Source of the DNA: Noviherbaspirillum saxi
GTDB lineage: Bacteria > Pseudomonadota > Gammaproteobacteria > Burkholderiales > Burkholderiaceae_D
DNA length: 64,000 nt
NCBI RefSeq assembly: GCF_003591035.1
Contig: NZ_QYUO01000003.1
Coordinates: 558,001 to 622,000 of the forward strand
Direction: 5' to 3'
Part shown: positions 1-8,999 of the stretch, piece by piece
Layout: every line of letters starts with the position of its first letter
Numbering within the stretch: position 1 is the stretch's first letter
Position numbers and translations under genes: made by a program
Notes under the pieces: model-generated
Database searches by the model: none
What the model was told of the DNA's origin: nothing
What the model saw: the letters and a program-made list of their open reading frames with translations, nothing else

Positions 1-639
1 TTCCGCCAGTGCGGCCACTTCGGCGCGCGTCATGTTGGCGAAAAAATAGATCACCCAGGGATACCCGATGTTCGGACCGTGGGTGTCGTTGATGGCTTCG
101 TACAGGTAATACAGCTTGGCGCGGAAATCGATGAAGTGATCGTCCGCGGTAATTTCTTCGAGCGTTTTGCTGCCTTTCATGCCACGGTAGTTCGCGTGCA
201 GGTACGCGTAGTCCGCATCAAGGTCGGCGGTGATGGCGTCGAGCGTGACGGATTGACCTTCGGCATTCTTGTAGTCCGCGGCAAAGGCGCCGGCGGGAAC
301 GCCCTTGCGGATGATGGTGCCGAAATCTTCCGGCGTCAGGCGAAAGGCCAGCTTGTTGATCTGGTACATGAACAACGCTTCTTCGGTGTCGTTCATGATG
401 CAGGTATTGTCCCAGTCGAACACTGCGTAGGGACGGCGGTTAGCCGTATAGCCAGCGCTGTGCTTGCCGTGGCGCGCGATCAGTGCTTCGATCGCCTGGC
501 GCGTCGGAGCGCTCCATTTGGCGCGATCCAGTTCCACCGGCGCTGCCGCCACGTCCGGCGCGTTGGCTGCCAAGACCGACAGCGGCAGCGTTGCCGCCGC
601 TGCAGTACCCACTCGACCCAAAAATAACCGACGATCCAT
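1..639 (-). CDS. HAD-superfamily phosphatase with Tat-type signal (3' end outside window)
   Basis: The reverse-strand reading frame opens at an ATG at 639 preceded by AAAGGAG. It runs off the window edge, so the C-terminus is missing. The product begins MDRRLFLGRVG followed by an alanine-rich hydrophobic stretch. This resembles a twin-arginine export signal (RR-x-F-L) and suggests a periplasmic enzyme. Around residue 80 it reads VFDWDNTCIMND, the DxDxT nucleophile motif of haloacid-dehalogenase-type phosphatases. The substrate cannot be told from sequence. It lies 133 bp downstream of the last microcompartment gene on the same strand, with its own ribosome binding site. I see no reason to count it as part of the ethanolamine pathway. 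Confidence 0.75.
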   Translation of the reverse strand, partial: MDRRLFLGRVGTAAAATLPLSVLAANAPDVAAAPVELDRAKWSAPTRQAIEALIARHGKHSAGYTANRRPYAVFDWDNTCIMNDTEEALFMYQINKLAFRLTPEDFGTIIRKGVPAGAFAADYKNAEGQSVTLDAITADLDADYAYLHANYRGMKGSKTLEEITADDHFIDFRAKLYYLYEAINDTHGPNIGYPWVIYFFANMTRAEVAALAE

Positions 640-772
640 GTTCTTTACTCCTTTTCTGGTTGTGATACATCTAAAGAATGATCGACTGCGGCCGATCTTC
701 TGCCGTCCACCTTGCCGAGACCTCCGCTCAAAAACCAATGGCACATCGCATCCGGCCTTCCGGTAAAACGGA

Positions 773-2104
773 TTACTTCGCCTTCTTTCCTGAAATCGTG
801 ATGGACTGCGCAGTCACCGTGCTGACTTCACCGTCCATGCTGGCGTGAATCGATGCACCCAACGCCCCCTCTTCCATCTGTGCGATCAACTGGCCCCGGT
901 GTACGTAGTCGCCCTCACGCACGACCGGCGTAGCGGCAGCACCGATATGCTGACGCAAGGGCAAACTCACTTTTTCCGGCAGCCAGCCGTCCTCAATCAG
1001 CGGCGCGTCCTGGACGTATCGGGTAATGGCATTGCGATGAACGAGTCGTATCGACGGAATCAACCGATCCTCTGCCAGCACATCGAGCGGACGAAGATCA
1101 CCAACGTAACGCGCGCCTTCGGCGCGGAGCTCGGCCTTGTACGCGATGTTCAGGCGCATCGGGGAAATGTCGACCGGACAGGCATAGGCTTCGCAGATCG
1201 CGCATTCGGAACAGGTCAGCGCGGCCAGCCGTACCAGCGGCGTACCGACATCGTTGAAATTGCTCGAGCGGACCAACAGGTGCGGAGGCAGTTCGTGGCC
1301 GATCATGTGGCGCGGGCATAGCTCGGTGCACAAGTTGCATTGCACGCAATTGGTTTCTGCCACCCGGCGAATCTGTTCCATGCTGGTGGTACGGCGCCTG
1401 ATCAGGATATGGTCGGCCGGGAACACCAGCAAGCCGCCGGTGGTCTTGGTCACCGGCTGGTTGATGTCGTTGACCAGCTTGCCCATCATCGGCCCGCCAT
1501 CCAAGTAGGCCGGATTGTCAATGGTGACGCCGCCCGCCATGGCCAGCACTTCCGCCATCGACGTGCCGATCGGCACCGTCACGGTCAGCGGCTTGCGCAC
1601 CGCGCCGCTGACCGTGAGCGTGCGGGTAATCACCGGCATGTCCTGGTCCACCGCGCGCGCGACATTGATCAGCGTGAGCGGGTTGTTGACCACCACGCCA
1701 ATGCTGATCGGGATCGCGCCCGGCGGCACCCGCCTGCCGGTGGCCATCCAGATGGTGATGACTTCATCGCCGGCCGGATAGACATCCTTGAGAATGTGGA
1801 TGCGCATGCTGGACGGCAGCAGCGGTTCCAGCGCCGCGATCGCCGCCTTGTACTTGGCCTTGAGGCAGATCACGCCTTCCCTGGCGCCAGTGGCCGTCAT
1901 GCCCAGTTCGATCCCGCGGATCAGCTCGCGCGGATACTTCGCCATCAATTGCTGGTCCACCTTCAGCATCGGCTCGCACTCGGCGCCGTTGACCAGAAAA
2001 ATTTCTGCCTTGCTGGCGAACTTCACGTGCGTCGGAAATCCGGCTCCGCCGGATCCCACCACGCCCGCCGCCTTGATCTTTCCGGCAATCTCGTTGACTT
2101 GCAT
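773..2104 (-). CDS. pduS: PduS-like iron-sulfur flavoprotein (cobalamin reductase type), copy 1
   Basis: 443 residues, the usual PduS/RnfC-like length. Near the N-terminus is GSGGAGFPTHVK, the glycine-rich nucleotide/flavin motif of the RnfC/Nuo51 fold. Two 4Fe-4S motifs follow, with cysteines at about 253, 256, 259, 263 and 298, 301, 304, 309. The C-terminal 70 residues resemble the lipoyl-like RnfC barrel. In propanediol microcompartments PduS reduces cob(III)alamin for adenosylcobalamin recycling. Ethanolamine ammonia-lyase also uses that cofactor, so the same job here is reasonable inference. It is the last gene of the operon, 50 bp after the pduT-like gene. Its first 242 residues differ from copy 2 at one position, while the C-terminal part is clearly diverged. 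Confidence 0.85.
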   Translation of the reverse strand: MQVNEIAGKIKAAGVVGSGGAGFPTHVKFASKAEIFLVNGAECEPMLKVDQQLMAKYPRELIRGIELGMTATGAREGVICLKAKYKAAIAALEPLLPSSMRIHILKDVYPAGDEVITIWMATGRRVPPGAIPISIGVVVNNPLTLINVARAVDQDMPVITRTLTVSGAVRKPLTVTVPIGTSMAEVLAMAGGVTIDNPAYLDGGPMMGKLVNDINQPVTKTTGGLLVFPADHILIRRRTTSMEQIRRVAETNCVQCNLCTELCPRHMIGHELPPHLLVRSSNFNDVGTPLVRLAALTCSECAICEAYACPVDISPMRLNIAYKAELRAEGARYVGDLRPLDVLAEDRLIPSIRLVHRNAITRYVQDAPLIEDGWLPEKVSLPLRQHIGAAATPVVREGDYVHRGQLIAQMEEGALGASIHASMDGEVSTVTAQSITISGKKAK

Positions 2105-2148
2105 CGTCGTATCCGTTTCAGATAGTCATAAGGTCATGCTGCGACCGC
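1375..2148. repeat. Direct repeat, copy 1 (5' half of pduS plus upstream leader)
   Basis: This 774-bp segment matches 3301-4074 with about nine mismatches, all between roughly 1399 and 1735. From about 1736 to 2148 I see no difference. It covers the first ~240 codons of pduS and 44 bp upstream, including the ribosome binding region. Homology stops abruptly at both ends. Confidence 0.9.
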
Positions 2149-2154
2149 TCTGTG

Positions 2155-2700
2155 TCACAGCAGGTGATTGACCATTTCCGCATGCGGCCGCGGAATCACG
2201 ACGTACTGGACCAGCATTCCCTTGCTGCCGGCCAGCTCCGCGCCGACCTTGACCGCTGCCTCGACCGCAGCGACGTCGCCGGTGAACAGGCCGTAGCACT
2301 TGCCACCGATACCGAATGCGAGATGCAGGCGCAGGCAGGACACATCGGCCGCCTTGACCGCCGCATCGGCCGAATCGACCATGGCGGCGACCGAATACGT
2401 TTCAAGAATCCCGAGCGCGCTCATATGGTCGACCGAGGTCACGCCGCTGATGGCGGGTAAAATCGATGAATGGATGTTAGCGATGACGAACTTATCAACC
2501 AGCGTTGCTCCGCCCACTGCTTCGCCCCGCGCAACCGCCGCATCCACGGCGGCGACTTCGCCGCCAATCATTACAATGTATTTACCGGGGCAAATCGTTT
2601 TCGCGGCGAGGATGGTGACGTTGGCCGTCTTGGCCATGGCGTCGCCGACCTCGATACCTTTTGCGATACTGCTCGTTTCTATTAATCCAATGGAATGCAT
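2155..2700 (-). CDS. pduT: PduT-like tandem-BMC shell protein with probable Fe-S site
   Basis: 181 residues holding two BMC domains in tandem, residues ~3-85 and ~95-178, so a trimeric BMC-T shell protein. Cys37 in TICPGKY lies where PduT carries the cysteine that, in the trimer, holds a 4Fe-4S cluster in the central pore. Its position between two PduS-like genes fits the known PduS-PduT interaction, in which electrons are thought to pass across the shell. It starts at an ATG after an AAGGAGGAAATC-type ribosome binding site, 10 bp after the upstream pduS-like gene. Fe-S binding here is inferred from the family. Confidence 0.88.
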   Translation of the reverse strand: MHSIGLIETSSIAKGIEVGDAMAKTANVTILAAKTICPGKYIVMIGGEVAAVDAAVARGEAVGGATLVDKFVIANIHSSILPAISGVTSVDHMSALGILETYSVAAMVDSADAAVKAADVSCLRLHLAFGIGGKCYGLFTGDVAAVEAAVKVGAELAGSKGMLVQYVVIPRPHAEMVNHLL

Positions 2701-2710
2701 GATTTCCTCC

Positions 2711-4030
2711 TTATCTGGTAATCGTGATGGTCTGTGAAGTCACGGCCGTGACTTCACCTTCTATGCTGGCGTGGATCGGCACGCCAAGCGCGCCCTCTTC
2801 CATGTCTGCGATCAACTGGCCCCGGTGTACGCGGTCGCCCGGGCGCACTACCGGCGTGGCGGGCGCGCCGATGTGCTGGCGCAACGGCAGCACCACGCTC
2901 GTCGGCCGCCAACCGTCTTCCTCCAGCGGCGCATCCATCACGTATTGGCCGACAGCGATGCGAGTGACCAGTCGCGGCGAAGGAATCAGACGATGCTCGG
3001 CCATCGGGTCGGCATCGTTAAGCTCGCCGACATAGCGCGAGCCTTCGGCGCGGAACTGGGATTTGAGCGCCATGTTCAGGCGCATCGGCGAAATGTCGAC
3101 CGGGCAGGCATAGGCTTCGCAGATCGCACATTCGGAACAGGTCAGGGCCGACAGCAGCACCGAAGGCCGATTGACGTCGCCATAGTTCACCGCGCGCACG
3201 ATCAGGCTGGGCGGCAGCTCATGGCCGATGAAGTGGCGCGGGCACATCTCGGTACACAAACCGCATTGATCGCAGGTGCTCTTCGCTACCTTCAGTATGT
3301 GTTCCATGCTGGTGGTGCGGCGCCTGATCAGGATATGGTCGGCCGGGAACACCAGCAAGCCGCCGGTGGTCTTGGTCACCGGCTGGTTGATGTCGTTCAC
3401 CAGCTTGCCCATCATCGGTCCGCCATCCAGGTAGGCCGGATTGTCAATGGTGACGCCGCCCGCCATGGCCAGCACTTCCGTCATCGACGTGCCGATCGGC
3501 ACCGTCACGGTCAGCGGCTTGCGCACCGCGCCGCTGACCGTGAGCGTGCGGGTAATCACCGGCATGTCCTGGTCCACCGCGCGCGCGACATTGATCAGGG
3601 TGAGCGGGTTGTTGACCACCACCCCAATGCTGATCGGGATCGCACCCGGCGGTACCCGCCTGCCGGTGGCCATCCAGATGGTGATGACTTCATCGCCGGC
3701 CGGATAGACATCCTTGAGAATGTGGATGCGCATGCTGGACGGCAGCAGCGGTTCCAGCGCCGCGATCGCCGCCTTGTACTTGGCCTTGAGGCAGATCACG
3801 CCTTCCCTGGCGCCAGTGGCCGTCATGCCCAGTTCGATCCCGCGGATCAGCTCGCGCGGATACTTCGCCATCAATTGCTGGTCCACCTTCAGCATCGGCT
3901 CGCACTCGGCGCCGTTGACCAGAAAAATTTCTGCCTTGCTGGCGAACTTCACGTGCGTCGGAAATCCGGCTCCGCCGGATCCCACCACGCCCGCCGCCTT
4001 GATCTTTCCGGCAATCTCGTTGACTTGCAT
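2711..4030 (-). CDS. pduS: PduS-like iron-sulfur flavoprotein (cobalamin reductase type), copy 2
   Basis: 439 residues with the same architecture as copy 1: GSGGAGFPT near residue 20, CDQCGLCTEMC near 253-263, CSECAICEAYAC near 298-309 and a C-terminal lipoyl-like domain. Both iron-sulfur motifs are intact, so it is not an obvious pseudogene. The C-terminal ~190 residues differ from copy 1 at many positions, so the paralogues are old. The first ~240 residues have been made almost identical, probably by gene conversion. It lies 29 bp after the eutK-like gene and 10 bp before the pduT-like gene. Likely role, by family: reducing the corrinoid for the B12-dependent EutBC. Confidence 0.87.
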   Translation of the reverse strand: MQVNEIAGKIKAAGVVGSGGAGFPTHVKFASKAEIFLVNGAECEPMLKVDQQLMAKYPRELIRGIELGMTATGAREGVICLKAKYKAAIAALEPLLPSSMRIHILKDVYPAGDEVITIWMATGRRVPPGAIPISIGVVVNNPLTLINVARAVDQDMPVITRTLTVSGAVRKPLTVTVPIGTSMTEVLAMAGGVTIDNPAYLDGGPMMGKLVNDINQPVTKTTGGLLVFPADHILIRRRTTSMEHILKVAKSTCDQCGLCTEMCPRHFIGHELPPSLIVRAVNYGDVNRPSVLLSALTCSECAICEAYACPVDISPMRLNMALKSQFRAEGSRYVGELNDADPMAEHRLIPSPRLVTRIAVGQYVMDAPLEEDGWRPTSVVLPLRQHIGAPATPVVRPGDRVHRGQLIADMEEGALGVPIHASIEGEVTAVTSQTITITR

Positions 4031-4074
4031 CGTCGTATCCGTTTCAGATAGTCATAAGGTCATGCTGCGACCGA
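3301..4074. repeat. Direct repeat, copy 2 (5' half of pduS plus end of eutK-like gene)
   Basis: Partner of 1375-2148, 1926 bp away. The homologous segment enters the last codons of the eutK-like gene at its right end. This suggests that this is the original context and the left copy the derived one. Confidence 0.88.
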
Positions 4075-4620
4075 CGACACGCGGAAGCGCTTGCCGGATC
4101 GTTCGATTTTTTGTTCGCGCTCCAGCCGGTTCAGCATTGTCCGCACCAGTTGAACGTTGGTCTTGAAATGAGCGGCCAGCACCGACACCGTGCATCCGCC
4201 CGGCGCGTCAGCCAGGAAAACCAGCAAGGTGCGTTCGCTCATGCCGTAGTCCTCATGCCCACCGGTTGATGGGGCCGGAGCTGCGGGTGCGGCAGACTGT
4301 GCTAAAACGATCGGAGCGGCCACCTTCTGTGCGGCGGAACGCTGTTCGCGAAGCAGTGCTTCAATCGCGATATCCGGTTTGCCTTTCACCAGCACACCCA
4401 CCAGTGCATCCAAACCACGCGCCACCTCTGCGCCGGCCGTCACCGCGGCATCGCAAGCGCCGAGATCTCCTTCCACCACAATCGTGATCTGCGCGGGATC
4501 TCGTTGCATCTGCGCATACAGGCACACACTGCTGCTCTTGAGCATCGCGTCAGCGACCGCAATTGCGCAGGACAATCCTTTAACTTCGACAAAACCGAGT
4601 GATGTAATTCGGGCATTCAT
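4060..4620 (-). CDS. eutK: EutK-like shell protein: BMC domain plus C-terminal winged helix
   Basis: 186 residues. Residues ~5-90 form one BMC domain ([19 protein letters not shown] and following). An Ala/Pro-rich linker leads to a C-terminal ~60-residue segment, [25 protein letters not shown] onward, that reads as a small winged-helix/HTH fold with basic residues. This is the layout of enterobacterial EutK, a BMC protein with a C-terminal nucleic-acid-binding-type domain of uncertain role. It overlaps the eutL stop by 4 bp, so translation is probably coupled. The family is not highly similar at sequence level. The assignment rests on domain order and location. Confidence 0.8.
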   Translation of the reverse strand: MNARITSLGFVEVKGLSCAIAVADAMLKSSSVCLYAQMQRDPAQITIVVEGDLGACDAAVTAGAEVARGLDALVGVLVKGKPDIAIEALLREQRSAAQKVAAPIVLAQSAAPAAPAPSTGGHEDYGMSERTLLVFLADAPGGCTVSVLAAHFKTNVQLVRTMLNRLEREQKIERSGKRFRVSSVAA

Positions 4621-5273
4621 AGATAAACCGGCTGCTGCGCAACGCCCAGCACCCCTTTTGAAAATGCGTCGCAGGCGGCGCGACAGGATGCTTCATCGCC
4701 TGCAAGAACAGCCCCGCCGTAGTTCGTTTCGGAAGGCGGGGAAATGAATCTGGCAAGCTCGACTTCGGCCGCTTTCAATGCCGCATCCAGGCCGTACATT
4801 GCTTCCAGCGGCGGTGCGATCAGGTAAGCCAGCGGACGTCCGGCCGGCCCGCCGGCCAGCTCGGACAGATAGCTGCCGCAGCTCGAGACCACGTGGGCGA
4901 GAAACGCGATCGTGCCGGCATCATCGGCATGGCGAAATGCCGGCCCGCTTTCAATCGTGGCGATCATCCGGTCCAGTCCCGCCCGTACCTCGGATGGCGA
5001 TGGACCGCCCAGCACGATGATCACTTCGCCGGCGGTAGGCGAGCAACTGTGGCTTGCCCCGGCATACAGAGAGTTCCCAAGATAGACTTCGACCTGCGCA
5101 TGCTTGGTCGCTTCATCGGCGGCAATATAGGCGACATCGTCCGAGTCGGATGTCAGCAGGCCAAGGCTGTGCACATGGGCCGGCAATTTGAGCTGCTGCC
5201 GCAAGCCGGCATGCACCGACGGAATCAGGCGTACGGCCCGTACCGATGGTTTGACAATGTCGAGGATGGCCAT
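4617..5273 (-). CDS. eutL: EutL, tandem-BMC microcompartment shell protein
   Basis: About 218 residues from an ATG at 5273 ([20 protein letters not shown]). An upstream ATG at 5330 would overlap eutC and adds 19 residues without family support. The sequence follows EutL closely: [45 protein letters not shown] and [14 protein letters not shown]. EutL forms pseudohexameric trimers with a gated pore and binds ethanolamine in the enteric family. It lies 7 bp after eutC. Confidence 0.95.
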   Translation of the reverse strand: MAILDIVKPSVRAVRLIPSVHAGLRQQLKLPAHVHSLGLLTSDSDDVAYIAADEATKHAQVEVYLGNSLYAGASHSCSPTAGEVIIVLGGPSPSEVRAGLDRMIATIESGPAFRHADDAGTIAFLAHVVSSCGSYLSELAGGPAGRPLAYLIAPPLEAMYGLDAALKAAEVELARFISPPSETNYGGAVLAGDEASCRAACDAFSKGVLGVAQQPVYL

Positions 5274-5280
5274 GCCCGCT

Positions 5281-6171
5281 CTACCTGGTTGCGCCTGCGC
5301 TCTTGCCATCGCGCAGGAACTTCTTGGCAAGATCGACGATCACCGCTGCCGCTTCGATCGGCGGCGTGCCGGCCGCATGGATGTTGGAGATGCAGATGCG
5401 ATCCGACTCCACCGTTTTCTCCACGGTGGGGCCGTAGACCATGTAGCAACTCAGGCTTTCCGATTGTCCCAAGCCCGGCCGTTCACCGATCAGCAGGATA
5501 ACGACCTTCGCACCAAGGATTTCGCCGAGGTGATCCTGGACCTTGACCCGGCCGTGGCGGACAAAGACCGGCGTGCCAACATCGAGCCCGGCATTTTCCA
5601 GACCCTTGAGCAAGGGCGGAATGATTTCGTCGAAGTTCACCACCACCGCGTCGGTGGACAGGCCGTCGGACACCATGACCTGTACCTGCGGCTGCGGCTT
5701 GCAGCGGCTGATCGCGAGTTGCACGCTTTCCTTGCACAGGCGGCGGCCGAGATCCGGGCGCGTCAGGAATTGGTCCTTCTCTATGATTTCCGTACGCAGT
5801 TCGAGCAGCTTCGACTCCTCGACCCAGCTCATCGGAAAATCCTTGAGCACCGTGTCCTTCGAACGCGAGTGATCCGCCAGGAAGCGCAATACCGAGGTTG
5901 TGCGCGGGCGTGGGCCGGCGCGGCCAACCGCCACCCGCGCACCGGTGCTGTTCACCAGGTCCTGCAGCACTTCCGGCTTGTGCGGGTGCGGTACCGAAAC
6001 CCGGCGGCGGAAAGTTTCTCCGCTCAGGTCGGGCAAAGCATCGCGCTCGTCCTCTGTCACAGACGACGGCGACGACGGCGACGACGGCGAAGTCGCGGCG
6101 GCAGCCGCATTGTCGCGGCTGATTTCGGCAATGACGGCCTGGACGATGTCATCGATAGTGTCGTGATTCAT
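5281..6171 (-). CDS. eutC: EutC, ethanolamine ammonia-lyase small subunit
   Basis: 296 residues, family length. With EutB it forms the adenosylcobalamin-dependent lyase that converts ethanolamine to acetaldehyde and ammonia. Residues 1-20 ([20 protein letters not shown]) form an amphipathic helix, as in EutC encapsulation peptides that direct the enzyme into the shell. A Ser/Pro linker ([10 protein letters not shown]) encoded by a 9-bp tandem repeat at about 6064-6092 joins it to the catalytic domain. The core contains GRAGPRPRT and the corrinoid-side region [12 protein letters not shown]. It starts 11 bp after eutB and ends 7 bp before eutL. Confidence 0.96.
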   Translation of the reverse strand: MNHDTIDDIVQAVIAEISRDNAAAAATSPSSPSSPSSVTEDERDALPDLSGETFRRRVSVPHPHKPEVLQDLVNSTGARVAVGRAGPRPRTTSVLRFLADHSRSKDTVLKDFPMSWVEESKLLELRTEIIEKDQFLTRPDLGRRLCKESVQLAISRCKPQPQVQVMVSDGLSTDAVVVNFDEIIPPLLKGLENAGLDVGTPVFVRHGRVKVQDHLGEILGAKVVILLIGERPGLGQSESLSCYMVYGPTVEKTVESDRICISNIHAAGTPPIEAAAVIVDLAKKFLRDGKSAGATR

Positions 6172-6182
6172 ACCGGCTCCTG

Positions 6183-7544
6183 TCAGAAAAAGATTGATGC
6201 ATCGCCTGCCTTGCGGGTCAGGCGGCCGTTTTCCATCACGCCTTGCTGCTCAAGCCAGGCCTCGAACTCCGCCGCCGGCCGCAGATTCAGCAATTGGCGG
6301 ATCGTTGCGATATCGTGAAAGGCAAGCGTCTGATAATTCAGCATGATGTCGTCGCCCATCGCCATGTTGATCACGAAATTGCATCCCGCCGTGGCGAGCA
6401 GCACCGCCAGGTTTTCGTTCGAGTTCTGGTCCGCCTCGGCGTGATTGGTGTAGCAGCAATCGCATCCCATCGACAGGCCGGACAACTTGCCCATGAAGTG
6501 ATCTTCGAGGCCAGCGCGAATAATCTGCCGGTCGTTGTACAGGTATTCAGGACCGATAAAGCCGACCACGGTGTTGACCATAAACGGGTCCCAACGCGCC
6601 GCCAAACCGTAGTTGCGCGCTTCCATCGTGGTCTGGTCGGCACCGTAGTGGGCATTGGCAGACAGCGCCGATCCCTGGCCGGTCTCGAAATACATCACAT
6701 GCGGGCCCGAGATGCGGCTGTAGTGTTTGGCAACTTCGTAGGCTTCATCGATCAGTTCAACCGATATGCCGTATTCCTTAAGACCCTTTTCGCTGCCGCA
6801 CAAGCTCTGAAAAATCAGTCCGGCGGGCGCGCCCTGGCGAATCGCTTCCATCTGGGTCGTGACGTGCGCCAGCACGCAGCCCTGGGTCGGGATCGCATAC
6901 TTGTCGATCACCTCGTAGATCTGTCCGAGCATGCGCTTGCAGCTTTCCACATTGTCGGAAACCGGATTGATGCCGATCAGTGCGTCGCCGGCGCCATACG
7001 ACAGGCCCTCGTAAATCTGCGCCCGGACGCTTTTCAGCTCGTCGCGCGTATCGTTGGGCTGCAGCCGGCTGCTGAAGGTGCCGGGACGGCCGAGCGTGGT
7101 GTTCGCGGTCTTGATCACCGGCATCTTCTTCGCGCCATAGATCAGGTCGGCGTTCGAGCACAGCTTGGCAACGGCGGCAATCATTTCGGCGGTCATGCCC
7201 TTGCGCGCAAATTCGATATCACTCACCGAGGTATCGTCGCACAACAGCCATTCCCGCAATTCCCCGACGGTCCAGTTTCTGATCTTTTCGTACGCGCTTC
7301 CGTTGACGGCATCCTGGATCACCCTGGTGACCGAATCCTGTTCGTAAGGCACCACCGGGTTGTTGCGCAGATCGGCGAGAGTCAGGTTGCTCAGCACCTG
7401 CTTGGCCGCGACACGTTCCTTGGCGGTCTGCGCCGCGACGCCGGCAAGGATGTCGCCCGAGCGCGCATTGCTGGCCTTGGCCATGACCTCCTTGACGTCC
7501 GCAAAACGGTAGAACTCTTTGAATAGATGGGTCGTCAACTTCAT
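6183..7544 (-). CDS. eutB: EutB, ethanolamine ammonia-lyase large subunit
   Basis: 453 residues, identical in length to the enteric enzyme. It carries the substrate-binding TIM barrel of ethanolamine ammonia-lyase. Recognisable blocks are RSGDILAGVAAQTAKERVAAK, SGPHVMYFETGQGSALSANA and GCDCCYTNHAEADQNSNENL. The start MKLTTHLFKEFYRFADVKEV matches the family start. It lies 10 bp after eutA, its reactivase, and 11 bp before eutC. No frame damage is seen. Confidence 0.97.
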   Translation of the reverse strand: MKLTTHLFKEFYRFADVKEVMAKASNARSGDILAGVAAQTAKERVAAKQVLSNLTLADLRNNPVVPYEQDSVTRVIQDAVNGSAYEKIRNWTVGELREWLLCDDTSVSDIEFARKGMTAEMIAAVAKLCSNADLIYGAKKMPVIKTANTTLGRPGTFSSRLQPNDTRDELKSVRAQIYEGLSYGAGDALIGINPVSDNVESCKRMLGQIYEVIDKYAIPTQGCVLAHVTTQMEAIRQGAPAGLIFQSLCGSEKGLKEYGISVELIDEAYEVAKHYSRISGPHVMYFETGQGSALSANAHYGADQTTMEARNYGLAARWDPFMVNTVVGFIGPEYLYNDRQIIRAGLEDHFMGKLSGLSMGCDCCYTNHAEADQNSNENLAVLLATAGCNFVINMAMGDDIMLNYQTLAFHDIATIRQLLNLRPAAEFEAWLEQQGVMENGRLTRKAGDASIFF

Positions 7545-7554
7545 TGCAATCGTC

Positions 7555-8970
7555 CTATGATGGAAAGGCCAGCGACTTGACGGTCAACGGCACCACGGTG
7601 TCGCCGAACAGGCCTTTGCCGATATCGATGTAATCCCACTCGCGCGTCTCGACTTCGTCGATGACCGCCAGCTCGCGTTGCCGCATGCAAGGCTGCAATT
7701 CCATACCCAGCGCCATGCCGAAGTCCTGCCTGGATATGACAATCAGCGGATAGGACACATTCCTGCATTCGGCCATGAACAATTGCAGCGCCGCTGCGCA
7801 CAGCTGCACCGAGCGGTAAGTCACAGGCAGCGCCAATGGAATCGCAAGGGCGTAGCATTCGACGTCGAGCGCGATGTCCTGCATCTGCGCATTGGCCTTC
7901 CATGCATGCACCAGATCTTCAGGTGCCTTCGTGGCGCTGTCCGACGCATGCAGTACCGGCACGTTGCGTATCGGCAGTGCCGCAAAATCCAGCCAGATCG
8001 TGCTGCCGGACAGGGACAGTGTGTGAGCGCCGGCGCCGATGACGGTGGCGCGTAGCGTATGACTGGGCCGCCGCACGGACATGGCACGCAATGCAGGATG
8101 GCGGCGCAGGGCCGCGGCAAGCCGGGGACCTATATCACCGTAATCCTGTTGCGCACTTTCGTCACTGTAAAAGCATTCGCCCACGCCGCCGGAGATGAAA
8201 ACCGCATCCAGCGCAGCATGTGTATTCAGCGGCGGCGTCATCAACAGCAGGCTTGCCAGACCGGAAATGCGACCCTCGACCACTTCCACGATCAGTTCGG
8301 CCATGCGATTGACGGCGACCTCGACATGCTCGTTCGTCACACGCTCGGGTAGCGCCGAAAAGCAATCCTTCAAGACCATCCTGGCAGGCTGGTGCACGCG
8401 CAGCACTTCACCGCTATCGCCGGTTTCGATCAAATGCCCGCCGATGTTGAGGCAAGCCGTATCGGCCAGCTTCCCGGCCTCGAAGAGGGCGTAGTTCGAG
8501 GTGCCTCCGCCGATGTCGATATTCAGCACACGCGCCGAGTGTTTGCGCGAGTATTCCGCTGCCCCCGATCCATGGCCGGAAATGACCGATTCCAGGTGCG
8601 GCCCTGCGGTCGCCACCACGAAGTCACCGAGCCGCTCGGCGAGTTGCATCACGGTATCGCGCGCATTCGCCGCTTTCGACGTTTCTCCGGTCACGATGAT
8701 GGCGCCACTTTCCACGTCGCTCATCGCGAGCCCCGCTGCACTGTATTGCGACACGATGAAATCCATCAACTCGGGGCTGCGGATGCGTCCCTCGAAGTCG
8801 ACCGGCGTGAAGATCACCGGACTCAGATAGGTCACATCCCGCCGAGAAAATTCATAGCGCGGCACTTCCGATGCCGCAGCTGTGTTCAACAGCTCCAGCT
8901 GCGAAAAAATGATCTGGGTCGTTGTCGTTCCCACGTCGATTCCCACGCTGTTAATCCTCTTGGAAGCCAT
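7555..8970 (-). CDS. eutA: EutA, reactivating factor for ethanolamine ammonia-lyase
   Basis: 471 residues with the actin/Hsp70-like ATPase fold. GIDVGTTTTQIIFSQLEL near the N-terminus is the phosphate-binding loop, and IDIGGGTSNYALF around residue 155 is the second. EutA uses ATP to release damaged cobalamin from EutBC so that a fresh cofactor can bind. It sits between eutE and eutB, the usual enteric position. An ATG at 8970 is the first good start, 29 bp after eutE. Confidence 0.95.
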   Translation of the reverse strand: MASKRINSVGIDVGTTTTQIIFSQLELLNTAAASEVPRYEFSRRDVTYLSPVIFTPVDFEGRIRSPELMDFIVSQYSAAGLAMSDVESGAIIVTGETSKAANARDTVMQLAERLGDFVVATAGPHLESVISGHGSGAAEYSRKHSARVLNIDIGGGTSNYALFEAGKLADTACLNIGGHLIETGDSGEVLRVHQPARMVLKDCFSALPERVTNEHVEVAVNRMAELIVEVVEGRISGLASLLLMTPPLNTHAALDAVFISGGVGECFYSDESAQQDYGDIGPRLAAALRRHPALRAMSVRRPSHTLRATVIGAGAHTLSLSGSTIWLDFAALPIRNVPVLHASDSATKAPEDLVHAWKANAQMQDIALDVECYALAIPLALPVTYRSVQLCAAALQLFMAECRNVSYPLIVISRQDFGMALGMELQPCMRQRELAVIDEVETREWDYIDIGKGLFGDTVVPLTVKSLAFPS

Positions 8971-8999
8971 ATGTGCTCTTCGATCGCCGCGCCAGGCAC

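Noticed and set aside
2771..4051. 426-codon open frame on the plus strand across pduS
   Set aside because: Rich in Arg/His with no family features. It mirrors the GC-rich codons of the real minus-strand gene, and the same shadow recurs over the duplicate copy at 1340-2125.
5188..6318. 376-codon plus-strand frame over eutC
   Set aside because: Shadow of eutC/eutL. It contains a poly-Arg run from the Ser/Pro linker repeat.
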